The position numbers were made by a program, and so were the translations under genes. A DNA stretch of 64,000 bases from Sphingobacteriales bacterium 44-61 (GTDB lineage: Bacteria; Bacteroidota; Bacteroidia; Chitinophagales; Chitinophagaceae). The notes below the pieces were generated by a model. It made no database searches, had not been told where the DNA came from, and saw nothing but the letters and a program-made list of their open reading frames with translations. The stretch is taken from positions 108,405-172,404 of the forward strand of contig MKTW01000010.1 in the NCBI GenBank assembly GCA_001898405.1, written 5' to 3'. Of the stretch, positions 48,535 through 57,241 are shown piece by piece (within the stretch, counting starts at the first letter, position 1; the number at the start of each line of letters is the position of its first letter).

Positions 48535-48582
48535 CCTTCCCGTCCTTCCCGCCTTACCGGTAAGGCGGGAAGGACGGGAAGG
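48535..48582. repeat. Perfect 48-bp palindrome
   Basis: Each 24-base arm is an exact reverse complement of the other with no loop; the centre CCGG is at 48557-48560. The arm begins CCTTCCCGTCC and ends CGCCTTACC. It lies in the divergent gap between the L,D-transpeptidase and GH31 genes, 64 bases upstream of the likely GH31 promoter. No reading frame covers it. Confidence 0.9.
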
Positions 48583-48645
48583 ATGGACTTATGAGGAGCG
48601 TTTGATATTATAATAGCTGATCCTTTGCATTAATTAGCCGGGTAT

Positions 48646-48675
48646 TTTGGCCGGGATGAAAATGTGCTAATTTTC
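48646..48675 (+). promoter_or_regulatory. Predicted GH31 promoter
   Basis: TTTG (48646-48649), 18 bases, then TAATTTTC (48668-48675), a one-base deviation from TAnnTTTG. The ATG lies 31 bases after the box. Confidence 0.5.
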
Positions 48676-48705
48676 ATTGTCTTAGAATTTAAAACCTGCC
48701 TGTTT

Positions 48706-51555
48706 ATGAAACGGATGGCATTTTTCCTTTTCTGTTGTTTTCTTTCTTCTTTCTGTTTTTCCATGCCGCCTGATACGCGGTATAAAATTGTAGAAGATGG
48801 GATATTGGTCTACCCGGATCAACGGTTTTCGGCTGGGGTAAAACTGGTGAAGCTACAGGTTGTTACAGATAAGATTATTCGGGTGATTGCTTCTCCTACG
48901 ATTGAAATATCGTCTTCAAAAAGCCTGGTGATCGTTCATACTCCGCAGCAGGTAAAATGGAATACAAGCACAACAGATAGCAGCCTTACCCTTTCTACTG
49001 CTGTTCTTAATGCAACTATCGATCTCTTCTCTGGCGCTGTTTCTTTTAAAGATGAAAATGGGAATTTTTTATTGTCCGAAAAAAAGGTAAACGGTAGAGA
49101 GATCGTACCGGTTGTTTGGGAAGGTGAACCCATGTACAGGTTGCAGCAGGTGTTTGATATCGCTCCTAATGATGCGCTGTATGGGTTGGGACAGCACCAG
49201 GAAGGAGTATTTAATTACAAGGATCAGCAGGTAACCCTTTTCCAGAACAATACGGAAGTGGCTGTACCATTCATGGTGTCTGTAAAGAACTATGGTGTTT
49301 TGTGGGATAATTATTCCCTCTCAAAAGCAGGTGATACCCGGTCTTTCCTTCCGCTTTCTGCCCTGCGCCTGTTTGATAAAAAAGGTATGCAGGGATGGCT
49401 GACGGCCAGCTATTGTAATGATCGTAACAAGCCGCAGGATATTGCTTTTGAAAAAGCAGAGTCATCCATCAATTATCCGTATGTAACGGACACCAAACTG
49501 AAGCTTCCACCTGAGTTTGCCATACAAAAAGGGAGCATTACCTGGGAAGGAGCTATCGCGAGTGGAAACAGCGGTCATCATAAACTCCGTTTCACTTATG
49601 CTGGTTATATAAAAGTGTGGGTGAATGGCAAACTGTGGCTGGATAAATGGAGGCAACCCTGGAACCCCGGCTCCGGTGTCATCAACCTGCAACTGGAAAG
49701 GGATAAAAAATATCCCATCAAAATAGAATGGATACCGGATGGGGGAGAATCATATATCACTGCCAACTGGCTGCCGCCATTACCGGATGGATGGGACAAT
49801 ACCTTCGGCTTTGACTCCGAAGCCGGCCGGCAGATCGATTACTATTTTATCTATGGGCAAAATATGGACGAGGTGATCAGCGGTTATCGTCAGTTGAGCG
49901 GTAAAGCACCGATCGTTCCCAAATGGGCGATGGGTTTCTGGCAAAGCCGTGAAAGATATAAAACGCAGGAAGAGATCATCAACACAGTTGCAGAGTTCAG
50001 AAAAAGAAAAATCCCTTTGGATAATATCGTGCTTGACTGGAGTTATTGGAAAGAAAACGATTGGGGCAGCCAGGAATTTGATAATACAAGGTTTCCTGAT
50101 CCATCCGGTATGATTGATCTTTTGCATAAAAAATATAAGGCGAAGCTGATGATATCAGTGTGGCCGAAATTTTATGAGGGTATAGCAGCCTATCAACAAT
50201 TCAATGCAAAAGGATGGCTCTACAAAAGAAATATTGCCGACCGTCAACGTGATTGGATCGGGCAGGGATATACTTCCACTTTTTATGATGCTTTTAATGA
50301 TGAAGCCAGGAAAGGCTTCTGGCAACTGATACATGATAAACTTTACAGCAAAGGAATAGATGCCTGGTGGATGGATGCGAGTGAGCCGGATATTTTGTCC
50401 AATGTTTCTCCGCAGAAAAGAAAAGAGCAGATGAGCCCGACAGCTTTAGGCACTGCTGCTGAATACCTGAATGCTTATCCTCTTCAGAACGCAAAAGGGA
50501 TCTATGAAGGACAGCGCGGCGTTGATCCGGATAAAAGAGTGTTCCTGCTTACCCGTTCAGGATTTGCGGGTTCGCAACGCTATGCAGCTTCTATATGGAG
50601 CGGCGATATTGCCTCGCGATGGGAAGATATGAAAGCACAGATCAGTGCAGGCCTTAACTTCTCTCTTTCAGGCCTCCCTTACTGGACCATGGATATTGGT
50701 GGTTTCTCTGTTGAACCCCGGTATGAAAAGCCCAATGAAGCAGATTTGGCTGAATGGAGGGAATTACAAACCCGCTGGTACCAGTTCGGCGCTTTTGTAC
50801 CTCTTTTCCGGGTGCATGGACAGTTCCCTTTCCGCGAAATTTATAATACCGCCCCAGAGGGACATCCTGCCTACAGCAGCATGTTGTATTACGACAAACT
50901 CCGTTACAGGCTGATGCCCTATATCTATACATTGGCCGGTGATGCTTATCATAATAACTCGACTATTATGCGGGCGCTGGTGATGGATTTTGGAAAAGAT
51001 GCAGCAGTGAAGAATACAGGTGATCAGTTTATGTTTGGCCCATCCTTATTGATCAATCCTGTGTATACATACAGGGCCATAAACAGGGATGTTTATTTAC
51101 CGGCCGGCCAGGGATGGTACGATCTGTATACCGGCAAGCATTATGAAGGCGGACAATCCATTAATGCGGATGCTCCCTACCAGCGGATACCGGTTTTTGT
51201 AAAAGAAGGTGCGATCATCCCTACAGGCCCTGAACTGGAATATACCGATCAGCATGCGGCTGATCCTTTGACCGTATATGTGTATGCAGGCAAGGACGGC
51301 CGGTTCGATTTATATGAAGATGAAGGACTGAATTATAATTATGAGAAAGGAAATTTTAGCCGGGTATCATTTAATTATAATGAAGAAGGACACACCCTGA
51401 CGATCGGAGACAGGATAGGTAGTTTTAATGGAATGCTGCAAAAAAGGGTGATCTATATAAAGCTTATCAGCCAGGCCAAACAACAGGGAATGGATTTTAT
51501 TCCTTCCGGAAAGAAAATAAATTATAACGGCAAAAAGATAGAAGTAAAATTGTAG
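48706..51555 (+). CDS. GH31 glycoside hydrolase, alpha-xylosidase-like, PA14 insert
   Basis: 949-residue exported enzyme. Signal peptide AFFLFCCFLSSFCFS; an N-terminal beta-sandwich interrupted by a PA14-like domain (about 270-365, GHHKLRFTYAGYIKVWVNGK); the catalytic barrel with predicted nucleophile Asp557 (WWMDASEPD) and acid/base Asp634 (WSGDIASRW); then C-terminal beta domains (FDLYEDEGLNYNYEKG). This layout is that of GH31 alpha-xylosidases such as Cellvibrio Xyl31A and Bacteroides BoGH31A, acting on xyloglucan oligosaccharides. No SusC/SusD pair or other glycosidase is near, so it is an orphan. The ATG at 48706 is preferred to a GTG 14 codons upstream. Confidence 0.9.
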   Translation: MKRMAFFLFCCFLSSFCFSMPPDTRYKIVEDGILVYPDQRFSAGVKLVKLQVVTDKIIRVIASPTIEISSSKSLVIVHTPQQVKWNTSTTDSSLTLSTAVLNATIDLFSGAVSFKDENGNFLLSEKKVNGREIVPVVWEGEPMYRLQQVFDIAPNDALYGLGQHQEGVFNYKDQQVTLFQNNTEVAVPFMVSVKNYGVLWDNYSLSKAGDTRSFLPLSALRLFDKKGMQGWLTASYCNDRNKPQDIAFEKAESSINYPYVTDTKLKLPPEFAIQKGSITWEGAIASGNSGHHKLRFTYAGYIKVWVNGKLWLDKWRQPWNPGSGVINLQLERDKKYPIKIEWIPDGGESYITANWLPPLPDGWDNTFGFDSEAGRQIDYYFIYGQNMDEVISGYRQLSGKAPIVPKWAMGFWQSRERYKTQEEIINTVAEFRKRKIPLDNIVLDWSYWKENDWGSQEFDNTRFPDPSGMIDLLHKKYKAKLMISVWPKFYEGIAAYQQFNAKGWLYKRNIADRQRDWIGQGYTSTFYDAFNDEARKGFWQLIHDKLYSKGIDAWWMDASEPDILSNVSPQKRKEQMSPTALGTAAEYLNAYPLQNAKGIYEGQRGVDPDKRVFLLTRSGFAGSQRYAASIWSGDIASRWEDMKAQISAGLNFSLSGLPYWTMDIGGFSVEPRYEKPNEADLAEWRELQTRWYQFGAFVPLFRVHGQFPFREIYNTAPEGHPAYSSMLYYDKLRYRLMPYIYTLAGDAYHNNSTIMRALVMDFGKDAAVKNTGDQFMFGPSLLINPVYTYRAINRDVYLPAGQGWYDLYTGKHYEGGQSINADAPYQRIPVFVKEGAIIPTGPELEYTDQHAADPLTVYVYAGKDGRFDLYEDEGLNYNYEKGNFSRVSFNYNEEGHTLTIGDRIGSFNGMLQKRVIYIKLISQAKQQGMDFIPSGKKINYNGKKIEVKL

Positions 51556-51570
51556 CTGAGTTTTATCGCT

Positions 51571-51789
51571 TCAGCCTGGCAACACTTCAGCGCTAAATCC
51601 ATATTTCTTCAGTAGCAGAATAAGCGGGTCAGCCTGCACAATCCCTGAAATGGATTTAACGCGGAGAATGTTGTCACAATCATCCAGGTCAAAATTGGCT
51701 GAGTAGCCGGTATACGTTTTATGTATCTGCTCAACAAGAATACTGGCAAATACCTTGTCTTTAACATCTGTTTTAAAAACTTCTATCAT
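51571..51789 (-). CDS. Small HMA-fold-like protein
   Basis: 72 residues, no signal peptide. The pattern MIEVFKTDVKDKVFASILVEQI, FDLDDCDNILRVKSI and PLILLLKKYGFSAEVLPG reads beta-alpha-beta-beta-alpha-beta, as in heavy-metal-associated domains, but lacks the CxxC metal motif. Likely a small protein of ferredoxin-like fold, function unknown. Its stop lies 16 bases after the convergent GH31 stop. Confidence 0.65.
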   Translation of the reverse strand: MIEVFKTDVKDKVFASILVEQIHKTYTGYSANFDLDDCDNILRVKSISGIVQADPLILLLKKYGFSAEVLPG

Positions 51790-52142
51790 AATGATATAAT
51801 TACCTTCATAAAGGTATTATGCAGTGCGTGGTTTAATGAGGTCTGAAAGCGACAATCTGGAGGGTGATCGCGACGGGAAGAGCATATTTTTAATTAAGGG
51901 ATGATAAAATATGCGAATGAGCCTGCTTGTTAAACACTTGGTTGACAAGGGTTCACTCCAGTGTAGTAATTAATTCCCGGGAGCCCCGATTAATAGCGTA
52001 TCTTCACCACAAGTGATTTAAAACTACCTCAGCGATCAGTTCAGATCAGCATCAATTTTTTACTCACCAGTAATAGTTCGTCTTCTCTTCGCTTTTGTTG
52101 TCGTTCTTTATCACCAAATATTTTTTCTTTAAACTATTTTTT
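51790..52142. other. 353-base intergenic region before the RRM gene
   Basis: No gene-length frame. T-rich from about 52050 to the ATG. No clear TAnnTTTG box, so the transcript start is not predicted. The length and T/C-rich end would suit a structured leader such as cold-response genes have, but no fold was confirmed. Confidence 0.4.
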
Positions 52143-52412
52143 ATGAACATGTACGTATCAAACCTGGGTTTTCATATCGTGGAAGAAGACCTCAGAAAAT
52201 TATTCGAACAATTTGGACAGGTAAGCTCTGCTAAAGTGATTACAGACAGGGAAACCGGTCGTAGCAGGGGATTTGGATTTGTGGAAATGGACTCCGATGC
52301 TGAAGCCAAAACAGCAATAGATAACCTGAACAATAAAGAAATTGAAGGCCGGCAGATATCAGTAACGCAGGCAAGAGAGAAAACAGACCGCCCGAGCTCT
52401 AAGCGTTGGTAG
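52143..52412 (+). CDS. RRM-type RNA-binding protein
   Basis: 89-residue single RNA recognition motif protein. RNP2 is MYVSNL and RNP1 is RGFGFVEM, with the four-strand order intact (YVSNLGFHIVEEDLRKLF, then VITDRETGRSRGFGFVEM, then EGRQISVTQARE). A short basic tail (TDRPSSKRW) follows. Such proteins in bacteria bind single-stranded RNA and are often raised in cold. The ATG at 52143 or 52149 is used because upstream sequence is T-rich and non-coding. First of a run of small plus-strand genes. Confidence 0.88.
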   Translation: MNMYVSNLGFHIVEEDLRKLFEQFGQVSSAKVITDRETGRSRGFGFVEMDSDAEAKTAIDNLNNKEIEGRQISVTQAREKTDRPSSKRW

Positions 52413-52490
52413 ATCGCCGATTTTGCAGGTTGCCCTGCGAAAGAATATAAACTGGTTGTTGTTTCAGCTCCTTAATCTAAAGTAATCAGT

Positions 52491-52775
52491 ATGATCTATC
52501 AGAGAAATGATATGGAAGGCCGGTTTTACAACTGGGTTACAGATTCTTCGAGAGCTATATTTGCAGGAAGGCCAAGCCGGCGATTATTCGACAGGTTTAA
52601 TGGAGATCAGGTATTATTTATCATTAATTTTTATGCATCTTTCTTTGAAAGGTTTACGCTGGAAGAAGCCCGTGAACTGGAGCGGCAGATAGCCAATAAT
52701 TTGCCAATGGGCGCAAAAAGCGAAATATCCGTGTTTAACTGGATAAAAGATACGTCAAAGCAAGTGTTTCTGTAA
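52491..52775 (+). CDS. Uncharacterised 94-residue protein
   Basis: No known family recognised. The sequence is helix-prone and aromatic: FYNWVTDSSRAIFAGRPSRR, then VLFIINFYASFFERFTLEEA, then SEISVFNWIKDTSKQVFL. The paired phrases WVTDSSRAIF and WIKDTSKQVF suggest an internal repeat of a short helix. No signal peptide. It lies 78 bases after the RRM gene and 30 before the next small gene. Confidence 0.6.
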   Translation: MIYQRNDMEGRFYNWVTDSSRAIFAGRPSRRLFDRFNGDQVLFIINFYASFFERFTLEEARELERQIANNLPMGAKSEISVFNWIKDTSKQVFL

Positions 52776-52805
52776 TACCTGAATTTATAATACTAAAGTT
52801 TTTAT

Positions 52806-53057
52806 ATGACGTACGAAGAAATAGAAAGGTTTATGAAGAATAAGAGTAAAGGCGATTATCCGGTCCGTATTAATTTCAAGACCCGGAAGCCCATTAAGGG
52901 CTTGTTTATCAAAACAGATGATTACTCTGAACTGAGCCGTAAAAATCTTTGGCGGATCGTCAGCGAAACATATCTGGAATCTTATAATACTTCAAAAGAT
53001 ATCAACCTGGCGCGTATTTTTAATGGTGCTGAAATGACGAGGCTGGAGAATATTTGA
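52806..53057 (+). CDS. Uncharacterised 83-residue protein
   Basis: Basic, soluble, no signal peptide. The strand-like VRINFKTRKPIKGLFIKT followed by LWRIVSETYLESYNTSKDIN could be a small RNA-binding or SH3/Sm-like beta fold, since FKTRKPIKGLFI resembles Sm-type strands, but this is weak. No family was recognised. Between the other unknown and the cold-shock-domain gene in the same direction. Confidence 0.6.
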   Translation: MTYEEIERFMKNKSKGDYPVRINFKTRKPIKGLFIKTDDYSELSRKNLWRIVSETYLESYNTSKDINLARIFNGAEMTRLENI

Positions 53058-53211
53058 TGTAATAATTACCCTGATTTGCAATCCAGTCAGCCTTATTAGT
53101 TACTTTCTGGATAATCTATTGATCATTAATTCACGAGTATGTGCCACAGTTGGCTGTATAATGTAGATATTTTTAAATAGCCGTTACGTGAATGCGGCTG
53201 AAAAATTAAAT

Positions 53212-53658
53212 ATGGCAAAACCCAAAGAAACATTTAACAAAAAGGAAAAAGAAAAGAAACGCTTAAAGCAAAGGCAGGAAAAGCAGGAGAAAATGGAGGA
53301 AAGAAAAGCGAATGGCAAGAAAGGTAAAAGCCTGGAAGAAATGATGGCTTACATAGACGAGAATGGGAATATTTCTTCAACACCTCCAGATCCAAGAAAC
53401 AGAAAGATGTTCAATCAGGAAGATATCCAGATTGGCGTTCCAAAACGGGAAGAGGTGATCGAGCCTGTGAGGACGGGATCTGTCAGCTTCTTTAATGATG
53501 CGAAAGGGTTTGGTTTCATCAGTGATAAGGAAACCGGAGAGCGGGTTTTTATACATATTAATAATTTAACCGAACCTATAAAAGAAGGTGATAAAGTTAA
53601 TTTTGAAGTAGAAATGGGAGATCGCGGGCCCAGCGCAATAAATGTTAAAAAGATCTGA
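53212..53658 (+). CDS. Cold-shock-domain protein with lysine-rich N-terminal extension
   Basis: 148 residues from the ATG at 53212 (a GTG 8 codons earlier is also open). The C-terminal 65 residues form a cold shock domain: GSVSFFNDAKGFGFISDK with the RNP1 FGFI, then RVFIHINNL with RNP2 VFIH, and KVNFEVEMGDRGPSAINVKK. The N-terminal half is a strongly basic, coiled-coil-like run (KKEKEKKRLKQRQEKQEKME). CspA alone is about 70 residues, so the extension is notable. A role in binding cold-stiffened RNA is likely (known for the domain). Confidence 0.88.
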   Translation: MAKPKETFNKKEKEKKRLKQRQEKQEKMEERKANGKKGKSLEEMMAYIDENGNISSTPPDPRNRKMFNQEDIQIGVPKREEVIEPVRTGSVSFFNDAKGFGFISDKETGERVFIHINNLTEPIKEGDKVNFEVEMGDRGPSAINVKKI

Positions 53659-53709
53659 CCGGCTCTACAGTCAGGTAATTTAACTATTCACCAGATGCAT
53701 TTTAATTGA

Positions 53710-54732
53710 ATGGCATTAATAGATTACATCCTTCAGAAACCATCCTACGGCTGGACAAACGAAAACGGTGAATTGGCCGTTCCCTCTACCCGCCAATTGT
53801 GGAATGAAGCATTTTCAAGGATAAATATTTTTAAAACCAGGAAAAACTGGATATCCATGATCAGTTGGCTGATGGTCTGCTGCATGGTGCCTTTTTTTGT
53901 TATTTTTTTTGTTTATCATTTTTCATGGCTACTGGCAGGTATTATTGCTATTTATAGCCTGGTAGTAATGGGCACGCATGGCACCATTTGGTTTCACCGC
54001 TTCTGTACACATAAATCATATAAGTTCAGCCATCCTGTATGGCGGTTTGTTACGCAGAACCTTGTTATCAAAACCTTTCCTGAAGAAATTTATGTAGTAT
54101 CGCATCACGTGCATCATGCCAAGTCAGACCAACCCGGCGACCCGTATAATTCACAGGGAGGGTTTATGTATTGTATGCTGTCTGATGTAAATCACCAGAG
54201 CATTGCCAAAGATCTTAATGAAGCAGATTATAAAAAAGCATCCTATTTTCTTCAACACACAGGTGTGAAGCTTAATAGTTTTGAACAGTATAATAAATGG
54301 GGCTCTATCGCCACACCTTTTTATACTGTTACCCTTTGGCTGTTCAACTGGGCTTTTTGGTACGCTGTTTTTTATTTGATTGGAGGGCATGCATTAGCTT
54401 GTGCTTTATTCTCAGGGGCCATGCTATGGTTTGTACTTGTAAGGGCTTTTAACTACACCGGCCATGGAAAAGGGCAGGAAAAGCATATTGATGGAATTGA
54501 TTTTGACCGTAGCAATCTCTCTATCAACCAAACAAGGCCTGGACTTTTTGCAGGTGAATGGCATAACAATCATCATCTTTATCCCGGAAGCGCCCGGGCA
54601 GGATTTCTTCCCTACCAGCTTGATTTGGCCTGGGTATATATCTTTTGCCTGTATAAAGTAGGGGCAGTTTCATCTTATCATGATTCTAAAAAGGATTTCC
54701 TGCGGAAATACGCGACCAACCGCCGGCAGTGA
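53710..54732 (+). CDS. Membrane fatty acid desaturase
   Basis: 340-residue membrane di-iron enzyme of the fatty acid desaturase family, probably acting on acyl-CoA or acyl-lipid substrates. The histidine boxes are HRFCTH (96-101), HHVHH (132-136) and HNNHH (285-289), the eight-His pattern of delta-9-type desaturases; four or so hydrophobic helices separate them. It makes unsaturated chains, a classic way to keep membranes fluid in cold. It lies 51 bases after the cold-shock-domain gene in the same direction. Confidence 0.92.
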   Translation: MALIDYILQKPSYGWTNENGELAVPSTRQLWNEAFSRINIFKTRKNWISMISWLMVCCMVPFFVIFFVYHFSWLLAGIIAIYSLVVMGTHGTIWFHRFCTHKSYKFSHPVWRFVTQNLVIKTFPEEIYVVSHHVHHAKSDQPGDPYNSQGGFMYCMLSDVNHQSIAKDLNEADYKKASYFLQHTGVKLNSFEQYNKWGSIATPFYTVTLWLFNWAFWYAVFYLIGGHALACALFSGAMLWFVLVRAFNYTGHGKGQEKHIDGIDFDRSNLSINQTRPGLFAGEWHNNHHLYPGSARAGFLPYQLDLAWVYIFCLYKVGAVSSYHDSKKDFLRKYATNRRQ

Positions 54733-54858
54733 AAATACAGCGATAGCTCAACTTTCTTATCCTTGCGTACCAGAGCGCCTTTTTCTCCCGGCTTTTATGT
54801 AGCTTACAACCCAGAGCTGGTAAGGCTTTTGCAGTTTCTGCAATAAAAAAGATTAAAA

Positions 54859-55869
54859 TTGGACTCGCTTACACATATTGTTCTGGGCGCCTGTATTGGT
54901 GAAGCAGTGGCCGGCAAAAAACTGGGCAAGAAGGCCATGCTTCTTGGAGCAATCGCTCAAAGCCTTCCCGATATTGATTTTGTTACGGCTTTCTTTTTAA
55001 GCGATACACAGGATATCGTAGCACACAGAGGGATAACCCACTCCCTTTTGTTTATTGTGGTGGGTACGCTTGTCCTGAGTTTCTTGTCAGACAAGATCTT
55101 CCACAAAACACCTTTGAGTTATAAATCCTGGTTCCTCTTATTCGGAATCAACCTGTTCGTGCACGTGTTTATTGACAGTTTTAATGCTTATGGAACAGGA
55201 TGGTTTGAACCCTTTTCGCATCGGAGATTTTCTTTTAATGTACTTTTTGTAATTGATCCTTTCTTTTCCATATGGCCATTCCTGGGTGTGCTTGGATTAT
55301 TGATACTGCGGCGGCATGACAGGCGAAGAAAGCGCTGCTGGGAAATCGGTATTGGCATGAGTGTGCTTTACCTGGGTTATGCTATCACCAATAAACTGCA
55401 GGCAGATAAAGTGGTGCGTGAAAACCTTGCAGCACAACATATACCTGCTGATCATTATTTTACCATACCTACCATAATGAATACCTGGCTTTGGGAGGCG
55501 GTGGTGCGAAAGGATAATGGATACTATATCGCGTACCACTCTGTGTTCGACAGGAATGAGCAAATGAATTTTACCTGGTTCCCCCGGCAGGATTCTTTAC
55601 TTGAGCTCGTGGAGAACAAAGAAGAAGTAAAGGACCTCCAGGTATTTGCCAACGGCTATTATACGTTGGAGAGAAGAAATGACACGCTTATTTTTAATGT
55701 GCTTCGCTTTGGGCAAATAGCTGGTTGGGAAAACCCTGCCGCGCCATTTGCGTTTTATTATTACTGCGACAGGCCCGAAGCAAATAATCTGGTGGTGCAG
55801 CGGGGACGTTTTAAAGGATGGGACTTGAAGAGGACCAGATCTTTTATCAGAAGAATAAAAGGGAATTGA
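54859..55869 (+). CDS. YdjM-like membrane metal-dependent hydrolase
   Basis: 336-residue membrane protein of the YdjM/YfhO-type metal-dependent hydrolase group. The start is a TTG at 54859: it gives MDSLTHIVLGACIGEA, the family's fixed N-terminus, and no upstream ATG serves. The metal-binding pattern includes Asp in LPDIDFVT, HRGITHSLLF and NLFVHVFIDSFNAYGT. Four helices follow and the C-terminal third is soluble and extracytoplasmic. The biochemical role of this family is poorly known. Confidence 0.85.
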   Translation: MDSLTHIVLGACIGEAVAGKKLGKKAMLLGAIAQSLPDIDFVTAFFLSDTQDIVAHRGITHSLLFIVVGTLVLSFLSDKIFHKTPLSYKSWFLLFGINLFVHVFIDSFNAYGTGWFEPFSHRRFSFNVLFVIDPFFSIWPFLGVLGLLILRRHDRRRKRCWEIGIGMSVLYLGYAITNKLQADKVVRENLAAQHIPADHYFTIPTIMNTWLWEAVVRKDNGYYIAYHSVFDRNEQMNFTWFPRQDSLLELVENKEEVKDLQVFANGYYTLERRNDTLIFNVLRFGQIAGWENPAAPFAFYYYCDRPEANNLVVQRGRFKGWDLKRTRSFIRRIKGN

Positions 55870-55921
55870 TTATTCGTTGATACAGTATTGCGGTTATATT
55901 TTTTAGACATACAAGCATTAG

Positions 55922-56254
55922 CTATTGATCCTTGTCTTTGTCCTTATCGTCCGTCATTGCTTCAATATCTGAAGCAAGATGGCTGATGATTGAAGCAATC
56001 CCTTCCTTTCTTATACTGATCTTGTTATCGATCAGCTTCAGGCCCTTGACGGTAAACACGACCAGGACACTTTGCTCCAATGCTTTTGAATCGGCCACAG
56101 AACCTGTCAGCAAAACTGTCCTGTGTTTGACCTTAACCTTAATACCAGTGGCATCCCAGGTGGTAATAGCATTGAGTTTCCGTTTGATCTCCTCTTCAAT
56201 CCGTCTGTCTTCCTGCTCTCCTGGTGGCAGTGAATTTTTGGAATGGTCTACCAT
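55922..56254 (-). CDS. BON-domain protein
   Basis: 110 residues with one BON domain: IEEEIKRKLNAITTWDATGI, then VKVKHRTVLLTGSVADSKAL, then VKGLKLIDNKISI. The domain is thought to bind phospholipid or to tie proteins to membranes. No signal peptide, so probably cytoplasmic or small soluble. The acidic-basic tail is DDKDKDKDQ. It lies downstream of mgtC on the same strand, separated by a hairpin. Confidence 0.82.
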   Translation of the reverse strand: MVDHSKNSLPPGEQEDRRIEEEIKRKLNAITTWDATGIKVKVKHRTVLLTGSVADSKALEQSVLVVFTVKGLKLIDNKISIRKEGIASIISHLASDIEAMTDDKDKDKDQ

Positions 56255-56358
56255 GGCAGTTATTTAAGTTCCTGTATGATCTTCGTCAGCAGGATCAAAA
56301 ACTGAACCTTATTCCAGAATCAACGAACGATATTCCAAAAAGAGCAATGGCAGGTTGA

Positions 56359-56400
56359 CTGTGTAATATCATCCCCGCAGCAGGGAATGATATTACACAG
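56359..56400 (-). other. 18-bp inverted repeat between mgtC and the BON gene
   Basis: CTGTGTAATATCATCCCC (56359-56376) and GGGAATGATATTACACAG (56383-56400) match at 17 of 18 positions around a 6-base loop. It begins 12 bases after the mgtC stop on the minus strand. There is no U tract, so it may stabilise or process the message rather than terminate it. Confidence 0.75.
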
Positions 56401-56412
56401 TTCATTCCTTAC

Positions 56413-57105
56413 TCAAATCCGTGAAGAAATTTCATTGACTCCTTCTGTTTTTTTTAATTCATCAAGAACAGCCAGTACAGATTCCCTGGATGCTTTTTCG
56501 GTAAAACTGATTTTCAGATTCCCTGTTTTATCGTCTTTACCGGTCTGCAATAGCATTTCTGCAGGCGTGAGTTCATTTTTCTTCAGCAATTTCTCCAGGT
56601 CAATGAGTCCGAATTGTTTGGTATTGAATGAAAGATTGATCGTATGATCACGGCTATTTTTAAACATTCTTTGCTCCAATGGCTTTATCAGGGCAAGGAT
56701 CACCAGCACCACTACTGTAGTAATAATAGCCGCGGAATACAAACCGCCGCCAACAGCCAGCCCGATACCTGCCACACTCCATAACCCTGCAGCTGTAGTC
56801 AGTCCTCTTATGATCTGTGGTTTCAGGAACAGAATAGTACCGGCCCCAAGAAAACCAACACCACTGATCACCTGCGCTGCAATCCGTGAAGGATCGAGAG
56901 AGATGCCCGGGTAGCCAACCACATCTTTAAATCCAAAAGTGGAAACGATCATGATCAATGAGGATGCAATGCAGACCAGCATGTGTGTTCTCAAGCCTGC
57001 AGCTCCGTCTTTGCGTTCCCTCTCCCAACCAATAAGACCCCCTAAAACAACAGCAACAAGAAGCCGGATAGTAATTTCTTTTATATCGAGTACATAGTTG
57101 TTCAT
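56413..57105 (-). CDS. MgtC/SapB family membrane protein
   Basis: 230-residue inner-membrane protein. Four to five helices with the MgtC core LGGLIGWERERKDGAAGLRT and HMLVCIASSLIMIV, then GVGFLGAGTILF and GLTTAAGLWSVAGIGLAVGG; the C-terminal 80 residues form a soluble ACT-like domain. MgtC proteins affect F-type ATPase and magnesium or acid stress; here the role is unknown. No intracellular-virulence context is present. Divergent from gluQ with 136 bases between. Confidence 0.9.
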   Translation of the reverse strand: MNNYVLDIKEITIRLLVAVVLGGLIGWERERKDGAAGLRTHMLVCIASSLIMIVSTFGFKDVVGYPGISLDPSRIAAQVISGVGFLGAGTILFLKPQIIRGLTTAAGLWSVAGIGLAVGGGLYSAAIITTVVVLVILALIKPLEQRMFKNSRDHTINLSFNTKQFGLIDLEKLLKKNELTPAEMLLQTGKDDKTGNLKISFTEKASRESVLAVLDELKKTEGVNEISSRI

Positions 57106-57241
57106 AAAAGATAGTTTTCAAAATTTAAGCCAGGGGAAAATGAAGTGCTAATATTTCATTCATCGTGAATCAGTAAAGGTACTATATTTAAGTACGCTAA
57201 TGGCTATGCAGCCGGATGGTTGAAGTATGTAAGTGAACTCA

